The translations under genes were made by a program, and so were the position numbers. A stretch of 10,374 bases of DNA, from positions 1-10,374 of the forward strand of contig JAOAFW010000377.1 in assembly GCA_026416065.1 (NCBI GenBank), read 5' to 3'. This DNA comes from Fimbriimonadales bacterium. GTDB lineage: Bacteria > Armatimonadota > Fimbriimonadia > Fimbriimonadales > GBS-DC. Position 1 is the first letter of the stretch; every line of letters begins with the position of its first letter. The notes beneath the pieces are model-generated. The model was not told the origin of the DNA, searched no databases, and worked only from the letters and a program-made list of their open reading frames with translations. This document shows, one piece after another, positions 6,164-10,374 of this stretch.

Positions 6164-8637
6164 AACGGGCGTTCACACTTGCGATTCTTGGCTGTCTCCT
6201 GCTAATCGGGGGGTGGGCGACGCCCACCCCTCATCGTATACAACTGGCGAACGGTCTGCAACTCATCGTCGAACGCATCCCCGACGCACCGCTCACTGCC
6301 GTCGAAGTCTGGATTCGTGCCGGCGTCGCCGATGAAACCCCACAAACTTCCGGAGTCGCTCACTTGCTGGAACATCTGATCTTCAAAGGAAGCGCAGACC
6401 TACCTCCTGGCGCGCTCGACGAGGTGTTCGAGCAAGCGGGGGGCGTTCTGGACGCCTCGACCGAACGCGACTGGACGCGCTATCGCGCCAGCGTACTGCC
6501 GGACCAGTGGCAGAAACCGCTACAGACGCTGTTGCGTTGTCTGCTCTACCCTGCCCTGCCCGAAGCGGAGCTGGAAAAAGAACGACGCATCATCCTCAAG
6601 GATGAGTACGCTTTGCATTCAACAGACCCCATACGCCCTGCACGCTATGCGCTGTTCGCTCAGGCGTTCAAGCAGCATCCCTACGGCTTGCCCTTGTTGG
6701 GCGACCCGGAAACACTTGCCCGTATCAGCAGGGAACCCGTTCGGCAGTTCCATCAACAGCACTATCGCCCAGATCGGATGATTGTGGTGGTTGTGGGCGC
6801 AGTCGACGCGGGGATGGTCAAGAAAACAGTAGAAGAGGCATTAGTCGCTCCTCACTCCCATCAAGCGGGAGCGGAGGGTAGCGCTCGGGTTTCCGTCGCC
6901 GCGAGGAAAGGGGTAGAAGGTCAGGGCAACTTAACTGTGCTCCGCAGCGACCGCTGCTTGACGATAGGGGTGCCGACACCTCCAGCAAGCGATATCGAGG
7001 GCTGGCTCTGCGCCGAGATTCTCCGTATCGCCCTTGGGGAGCCGTATCAGGGATTGCTTTACGAAGGCGAGTCACTCCCCTTCGGACGCCTGCAGAGTGA
7101 ATACCTCCCGCGTTTGCAGGGCAGTGTGATTGCCTTCTACTTGCTGCCCCCCGTTGAGCCGATGGACGATTGGCAGACTGTCGCGCGCCAGCGTTTCGAG
7201 CGCGCTCTCAGAAAAATCGCCGATGGCGACGCCCGAGCCGCGCTGGAGCAGGCGCGCGCCATCGCGCTGGTGCGACACGAGAGCGCAATCCGCAATCAAC
7301 TGGAGCGGGCACGCTGGTATGGGCTGGGCGCCGCGCTCCAGATCCCTCTTTCGCCGGAAGAGTACGCTGCGCGTTTGAACGATGTCTCTGTAGAGAAGGT
7401 AGAGGCGTTCGTGCGTGCGCTTGTCGGCGAGACGCCGACGCTACAGGGCGTTGCTACGTCGATGAGGACGCCGACGCTACGCCCACGAAACGCTTTACGC
7501 CAGCGGCTTTCTAACGGGTTGCGGGTCATCGCGGTCTCCGCGCCGGAGTCGCAAAGCGTCATCATTCAGGTTGCGGTGGGACATCACCGCAGCGACTTCT
7601 CCGCCGTGGCAGGCGAGCTGACGGCGCGGATGCTGTTTGGAGAGACTCAGAACGAAACGGAACGCACGCTCGCCGCACGCATTGCGCGTTCTGGCGGGAG
7701 CTTGCGTGTGGCGTGGACTCCCGCAGGCGCGTTGATTACCGCCTACGCGCGTCCCGACTCGGTAATCAATGTGCTATCGCTGCTCAAAGAGGCGCTGTTC
7801 CGCGCCGAGTTCACCGAGTCGGCTTTACAGCGCGCCGTCAGGCAGGCGATGTACGACCGTCTGTATCAGGAGGGCGCACAGGGCTGGCGCCTGGGTGCGC
7901 GATTGCTGGGATGCTACGCTGAAGAAGAGACGCTACAGCGCGTTCCACTGGACGCGATACGCGCCTACTATCAGGCGCATTACCGACCCGGGAATCTCGT
8001 GATGGTCATCGCGGGAAGCCTGCGCAGTGAGCGTTCAATCGAGTTCGTGCAGCAGCTATTCGGGGGTGAATGGGCGTTCCCACGCGCGCCGCAATCGCAG
8101 CACGCGGAGGGAGCGTATCTACTGCGCTTGGGCAGACTCACTGACCCACGCGGGAACAGCTACCTGGGCTACGGCTGGGTGTCGCCTGTGCGCAATCCAG
8201 AAGAGTACCACATTCTGCAGGGTTTACAGTTGCTGCTGATGGAGGGCAAGCGGGCGCGTCTGTTTCTGGAAACGCGCGAACGGTCGGGCGTAGGCTACGC
8301 GCTCCAGTCGGAACGCGCGATGGTGAAAAGTGGCGTTCTCGGCATCGGGTGGATACAAACAGGCAACTTGCCTCTTCCCGAAAGCGTAGTGCAGCACGTT
8401 CTGGAACAGCCCATCCAGCCCAAGGAGTGGCAACGCGCTCAAAACCTATTGCGCGGTGAATGGGAACGCCTGCGTATGAACCTGAACGCCTTCACGGAAG
8501 CGCTCGGGTGGGCGGAACTGAGTGGAATCGGCTACGAAGCGGTCTGGAACACGCCAACGGTGAGCGATTACGAACAAGCTGAAACGATGCGAATGCGCCT
8601 TGTGAGCGCGTTGTTGTCCCATGTACACCGAGACTAA
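6160..8637 (+). CDS. Exported two-unit M16 (pitrilysin-type) zinc peptidase
   Basis: The 825-aa protein opens with KRAFTLAILGCLLLIGGWA, a signal peptide or anchor, so it should act outside the cytoplasmic membrane. Unit 1 has the inverted zinc motif HLLEH (68-72: zinc ligands His68 and His72, catalytic base Glu71) and a third ligand candidate, Glu149 in LKDEYAL, 77 residues after His72 as in pitrilysin. Unit 2 starts near 444 (LRQRLSNGLRVIAV) and repeats the fold, but the aligned position reads GELTA, so it is non-catalytic and probably completes the peptide-binding chamber as in other M16 peptidases. The units are joined by a repeat-bearing linker (~422-443). The start is the GTG at 6160, which overlaps the upstream stop (GTGA); a GTG at 6148 preceded by GAGAAGAG is an alternative adding four residues, and the open frame extends to an ATG at 6055. 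It is the last gene of the cinA operon. The substrate is unknown. Confidence 0.9.
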   Translation: MKRAFTLAILGCLLLIGGWATPTPHRIQLANGLQLIVERIPDAPLTAVEVWIRAGVADETPQTSGVAHLLEHLIFKGSADLPPGALDEVFEQAGGVLDASTERDWTRYRASVLPDQWQKPLQTLLRCLLYPALPEAELEKERRIILKDEYALHSTDPIRPARYALFAQAFKQHPYGLPLLGDPETLARISREPVRQFHQQHYRPDRMIVVVVGAVDAGMVKKTVEEALVAPHSHQAGAEGSARVSVAARKGVEGQGNLTVLRSDRCLTIGVPTPPASDIEGWLCAEILRIALGEPYQGLLYEGESLPFGRLQSEYLPRLQGSVIAFYLLPPVEPMDDWQTVARQRFERALRKIADGDARAALEQARAIALVRHESAIRNQLERARWYGLGAALQIPLSPEEYAARLNDVSVEKVEAFVRALVGETPTLQGVATSMRTPTLRPRNALRQRLSNGLRVIAVSAPESQSVIIQVAVGHHRSDFSAVAGELTARMLFGETQNETERTLAARIARSGGSLRVAWTPAGALITAYARPDSVINVLSLLKEALFRAEFTESALQRAVRQAMYDRLYQEGAQGWRLGARLLGCYAEEETLQRVPLDAIRAYYQAHYRPGNLVMVIAGSLRSERSIEFVQQLFGGEWAFPRAPQSQHAEGAYLLRLGRLTDPRGNSYLGYGWVSPVRNPEEYHILQGLQLLLMEGKRARLFLETRERSGVGYALQSERAMVKSGVLGIGWIQTGNLPLPESVVQHVLEQPIQPKEWQRAQNLLRGEWERLRMNLNAFTEALGWAELSGIGYEAVWNTPTVSDYEQAETMRMRLVSALLSHVHRD
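6210..6230. repeat. Perfect 10-bp-arm palindrome inside the M16 signal-peptide region
   Basis: GGGGTGGGCG (6210-6219) and CGCCCACCCC (6221-6230) are exact reverse complements around a single A. The element encodes GGWATPTP at the end of the predicted signal peptide. Such GC-rich arms within 50-70 nt of the start codon would form a stable mRNA or DNA hairpin. It may be a dispersed palindromic repeat that entered the gene, or chance under GC bias; a 10/10 match is notable. Confidence 0.6.
7423..7444. repeat. Hairpin element copy A in the M16 linker
   Basis: GTCGGCG (7423-7429) pairs exactly with CGCCGAC (7433-7439) over the loop AGA, followed by GCTAC. The 22-nt element is repeated as copy B 35 bp downstream. 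It is translated in frame as VGETPTL in the linker between the two peptidase units. Confidence 0.55.
7458..7480. repeat. Element copy B in the M16 linker (direct repeat of copy A)
   Basis: This 23-nt stretch matches copy A with two substitutions and one inserted base, and the last 14 bases (GACGCCGACGCTAC, 7467-7480) equal 7431-7444 exactly. The substitutions weaken its hairpin. The shared 14-mers are in register, so both are read as TPTL. Confidence 0.55.
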
Positions 8638-8638
8638 A

Positions 8639-8650
8639 GACAGTCCTGTA
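8639..8650. repeat. Short inverted repeat just after the M16 stop codon
   Basis: ACAG (8640-8643) and CTGT (8646-8649) flank TC. The 11-mer GACAGTCCTGT (8639-8649) recurs at 10343-10353 after the last pilin stop codon. The stem is short and has no U-tract, so it is not a convincing terminator on its own. Confidence 0.35.
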
Positions 8651-8688
8651 TTCACAGTAATTTTGGAACACAAGAAATTTTCATGGGG

Positions 8689-8694
8689 TATAAT
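8689..8694 (+). promoter_or_regulatory. Consensus -10 box of the pilin gene pair
   Basis: TATAAT is a perfect sigma70-type -10 hexamer in the 75-nt gap before the first pilin gene. The -35 is weak: GGAACA (8665-8670) gives an 18-bp spacer and TTGGAA (8663-8668) a 20-bp spacer. The predicted transcription start is near 8700-8702, at the Shine-Dalgarno site itself. Confidence 0.6.
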
Positions 8695-8700
8695 CCCTTT

Positions 8701-8706
8701 GGAGGG
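8701..8706 (+). promoter_or_regulatory. Shine-Dalgarno site of the first pilin gene
   Basis: GGAGGG is followed by exactly six T residues and then the ATG at 8713. This fixes the start and excludes the in-frame ATG at 8683, which lies within the promoter region. Confidence 0.75.
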
Positions 8707-8712
8707 TTTTTT

Positions 8713-9468
8713 ATGAACAGACAGCGAGGTTTCACCCTCATCGAGTTGCTTGTAGTCATCGCGATAATTGCGGTGCTGGCGGCGATACTTTTCCCCGTCT
8801 TTGCAAACGCACGAGCAAAAGCGCGCCAGAGTGCATGTACCTCCAATCTCAACCAGATCTCCAAAGCGTTTTTGATGTACGCGAATGACTATAGCCAGAT
8901 GATGCCCACTGTCGGCTGGATATTTCGCCCAACGCCCGACAACGCGCCTTTGTGGACGGCGATGATTATGCCCTACGCGAAAAATCGCGACCTGTTCCGT
9001 TGTCCCGAAGCGTCCAATCCGGAGTACGGCGAAGTATGGAGCCAGCGCGCGCGCCTATCCTACGGGCTGAACTGGTTCTGGGGCTTCCCCTACCAGTCCT
9101 CGATGGACTATGTGGTGTCGTTGAGCAAGGTCACGCGCCCCGCAGCGGCAATCTTGGTGTTGGACAGCGTGCCGATTCAGCCCACGGCGGACCCGTTTGG
9201 CGGCTATATGGTGACCCCGTTCGGCTTCGAGAACCGCGCGCGCGTGTTGCCAATGAACAAGCCGAGCGGCTACGCCGCGCGCCACAGCGAGGGCGTGATG
9301 GTCGCCTTCGCCGATGGGCATGCGAAGTGGTTCAAGGGCGATCAGCTCTACGCACGCCAGTCGAACGGAACGCCGATTCTACAAGCAACCGACGAGACGC
9401 TCTTCGACTGCAACCCCGCGAAACTGAAGTGGGCGGTACATCTGGGCGAACGCACAGGCTGCCCATGA
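8713..9468 (+). CDS. Type IV pilin-like (pseudopilin) protein with H-X9-DG motif, copy 1
   Basis: This 251-aa protein starts MNRQRG|FTLIE: a short basic leader, prepilin-peptidase site after Gly6, Phe7 as new N-terminus and Glu11 at mature position +5. A hydrophobic helix follows to about residue 30, ending LFPVFANAR. It should be cleaved and methylated by prepilin peptidase and assembled into, or held by, a type IV pilus or secretion-like machine; no such machinery is encoded here. The globular part has the family's 'LFRCPEAS' (94-101) and, near the C-terminus, H191-SEGVMVAFA-D201-G202 followed by HAKW, the H-X9-DG motif known from DUF1559-type proteins whose role is not established. The start follows GGAGGG with 6-nt spacing and a TATAAT box. 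The next gene begins 12 nt after the stop, so the two are co-transcribed. Confidence 0.9.
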   Translation: MNRQRGFTLIELLVVIAIIAVLAAILFPVFANARAKARQSACTSNLNQISKAFLMYANDYSQMMPTVGWIFRPTPDNAPLWTAMIMPYAKNRDLFRCPEASNPEYGEVWSQRARLSYGLNWFWGFPYQSSMDYVVSLSKVTRPAAAILVLDSVPIQPTADPFGGYMVTPFGFENRARVLPMNKPSGYAARHSEGVMVAFADGHAKWFKGDQLYARQSNGTPILQATDETLFDCNPAKLKWAVHLGERTGCP

Positions 9469-9474
9469 AGGAGG
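9468..9474 (+). promoter_or_regulatory. Shine-Dalgarno site of the second pilin gene
   Basis: AAGGAGG, a near-perfect anti-SD match, begins on the last base of the preceding stop codon and lies 6 nt before the ATG at 9481. Confidence 0.75.
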
Positions 9475-9480
9475 CAGGCT

Positions 9481-10332
9481 ATGAAAACTAAGGGTTTCAC
9501 CCTGATTGAGCTACTGGTCGTTATTGCGATTATCGCTATTTTGGCGGCGATTTTGTTCCCCGTGTTTGCGCAGGCGCGTCTGAAAGCCGAACAGACCGCC
9601 TGCTTGACCCATCAGAAGCAGATGGGGCAGGGTGTGATGATGTACCTGCCCGACTACGATCATGTGTTCCCGCCCTCTGGCGAAGGAACAGGACCGATCC
9701 CCAACTGGGCGGAGCGAATCTTTCCGTATGTGAAAAGTCTGGAAGTGTTCACCTGCCCGACGCAGGGCATCTCGTATGACATCGTGCGACGCTGGTACAA
9801 CCTCGGACGCTCGCAGGCGGAGGCGATTTACCAGCGCTACGGCGTGCGTAACTTCTCCGCGAACGCCTACGTGCTGGCGTGGATTAACCCCCCCTACGAA
9901 CGCGCGGGACCGGGCGTTGTACGCCCTGAAGCCGCTATCGAGGAGCATTCCCGCACGATTGTGTTCAACGAGTGCGTCGGCGTGGGCACAGTACTGCACC
10001 GCGACCGAAGCGGCGCGCTTGTGCCCAATAATATGCACTGGTGGTGGGCAATCTCCGACGAATGCTGGGTCTGCGCAGAGAGTGCACGCGACCCCGACCT
10101 GGACGAGAACTTCTGGACGAGCCTGCTCATTCATAACGGCGGCGCGAACTACACCTTCGCGGACGGACACGCGAAGTGGATGCGCCCTGACCAGACCTAC
10201 ATGCCCCGCCGCTGTCAGGGTACCACGCCCATCGGCAACATGTGGCAGTGGGGCGAACGCACTTTAGGACGCTGCGGCGCGAGCGACTGCCCCGCCGCGA
10301 TGCGTCAGGCAGTGAACAACTTCTGTCGCTAA
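9481..10332 (+). CDS. Type IV pilin-like (pseudopilin) protein with H-X9-DG motif, copy 2
   Basis: This 283-aa paralogue of the preceding gene starts MKTKG|FTLIE (Gly5 at -1, Glu10 at mature +5), with a helix to about residue 29 ending LFPVFAQAR. It shares with copy 1 the hydrophobic helix, 'VFTCPTQG' (89-96) and the H-X9-DG motif H218-NGGANYTFA-D228-G229 followed by HAKW. The middle is longer and different (~97-215, with NNMHWWWAISDECWVC at ~183-198), so the two exported domains probably differ in surface or partner. Ten Cys residues, many in the second half (Cys165, 195, 198, 245, 265, 270, 282), could form disulfides outside the cell or bind metal. Co-transcription with copy 1 is likely (12-nt gap). 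The stop at 10330-10332 lies 23 nt before adapter sequence, so the gene is complete but nothing downstream is known. Confidence 0.9.
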   Translation: MKTKGFTLIELLVVIAIIAILAAILFPVFAQARLKAEQTACLTHQKQMGQGVMMYLPDYDHVFPPSGEGTGPIPNWAERIFPYVKSLEVFTCPTQGISYDIVRRWYNLGRSQAEAIYQRYGVRNFSANAYVLAWINPPYERAGPGVVRPEAAIEEHSRTIVFNECVGVGTVLHRDRSGALVPNNMHWWWAISDECWVCAESARDPDLDENFWTSLLIHNGGANYTFADGHAKWMRPDQTYMPRRCQGTTPIGNMWQWGERTLGRCGASDCPAAMRQAVNNFCR

Positions 10333-10341
10333 TCGTAGCAC

Positions 10342-10355
10342 GGACAGTCCTGTCC
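10342..10355. repeat. Inverted repeat after the last pilin gene, cut by adapter
   Basis: GGACAG (10342-10347) and CTGTCC (10350-10355) pair around TC. The left arm is preceded by GCAC; the matching GTGC on the right would begin exactly where adapter sequence starts, so the native palindrome may be longer than shown. It shares GACAGTCCTGT with 8639-8649. Confidence 0.45.
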
Positions 10356-10374
10356 CTGTCTCTTATACACATCT
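10356..10374. other. Tn5/Nextera mosaic-end adapter sequence (library artefact)
   Basis: The final 19 bases, CTGTCTCTTATACACATCT, are exactly the reverse complement of the 19-bp Tn5 mosaic end used in tagmentation libraries. Its position flush with the sequence end points to untrimmed adapter read-through and not a Tn5 relative in the genome. Confidence 0.95.

Noticed and set aside
6848..6876. Imperfect inverted repeat (CTCC.CTCCC / GGGAG.GGAG) in the M16 gene
   Set aside because: It falls in a linker like the stronger elements, but the bulged match is weak and may be chance; not listed as a feature.
8638..8712. Intrinsic terminator after the M16 gene
   Set aside because: The only stem there (ACAG/CTGT) is four pairs long and no U-tract follows it; the T6 run at 8707-8712 is the SD spacer of the next gene.
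10127..10372. 81-aa - strand ORF starting MCIRDR at the right edge
   Set aside because: Its first residues are translated adapter (Tn5 mosaic end) and the rest is antisense to the second pilin gene.

Overview
The window is a gene-dense bacterial segment, GC-rich by eye, with nine protein-coding genes (one cut by the left edge) and almost no spare DNA. I saw no RNA gene, CRISPR array, transposase or integrase. The two genes at the right end are type IV pilin-like proteins that pair a GFTLIE signal and an 'LFPVFAQAR'-type helix end with a C-terminal H-X9-DG motif. As far as I know this combination is most abundant in Armatimonadota (for example Fimbriimonadales) and in Planctomycetes/Verrucomicrobia relatives. 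I favour an uncultured, possibly thermophilic Armatimonadota-like bacterium, but this is inference from protein style only.

Layout. (1) Positions 1-1887, + strand: three genes joined by ATGA stop/start overlaps. They are the tail of an unrecognised gene, a 207-aa protein whose N-terminal half looks like DnaA domain I without any AAA+ ATPase, and a membrane-anchored TolB/PD40-type beta-propeller protein. (2) Positions 1897-3366, - strand: a polytopic-membrane sensor histidine kinase with no adjacent response regulator. It converges on the propeller gene with a 9-nt gap. (3) Positions 3367-3497: a short divergent intergenic region with AT-rich -10-like sequences and small inverted and direct repeats. 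(4) Positions 3498-8637, + strand: a compact probable operon of cinA, thpR/ligT, a DUF697/YcjF-like membrane protein with a degenerate G-domain-like N-terminus, and an exported two-unit M16 zinc peptidase in which only the first unit keeps the metal site. (5) Positions 8638-8712: an intergenic region with a consensus TATAAT box. (6) Positions 8713-10332: two tandem H-X9-DG pseudopilin-like genes with strong Shine-Dalgarno sites.

Functionally, block 4 mixes nucleotide housekeeping (NMN/pyridine nucleotide salvage by CinA, 2',3'-cyclic phosphate hydrolysis by ThpR) with envelope functions (DUF697, M16). Blocks 1, 2 and 6 also point to the cell surface: an anchored propeller, a membrane sensor and exported pilins.

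The most notable non-coding signals are short palindromic elements. One lies inside the M16 signal-peptide coding region. A duplicated 22/23-nt hairpin-bearing element lies in frame in the M16 inter-unit linker. A third palindrome follows the stop codons of the M16 and last pilin genes. They look like members of dispersed repeat families that have partly invaded coding sequence, which a whole-genome search could test. The last 19 bases are exactly the Tn5/Nextera mosaic-end sequence, so the right edge is a library artefact and not native DNA.
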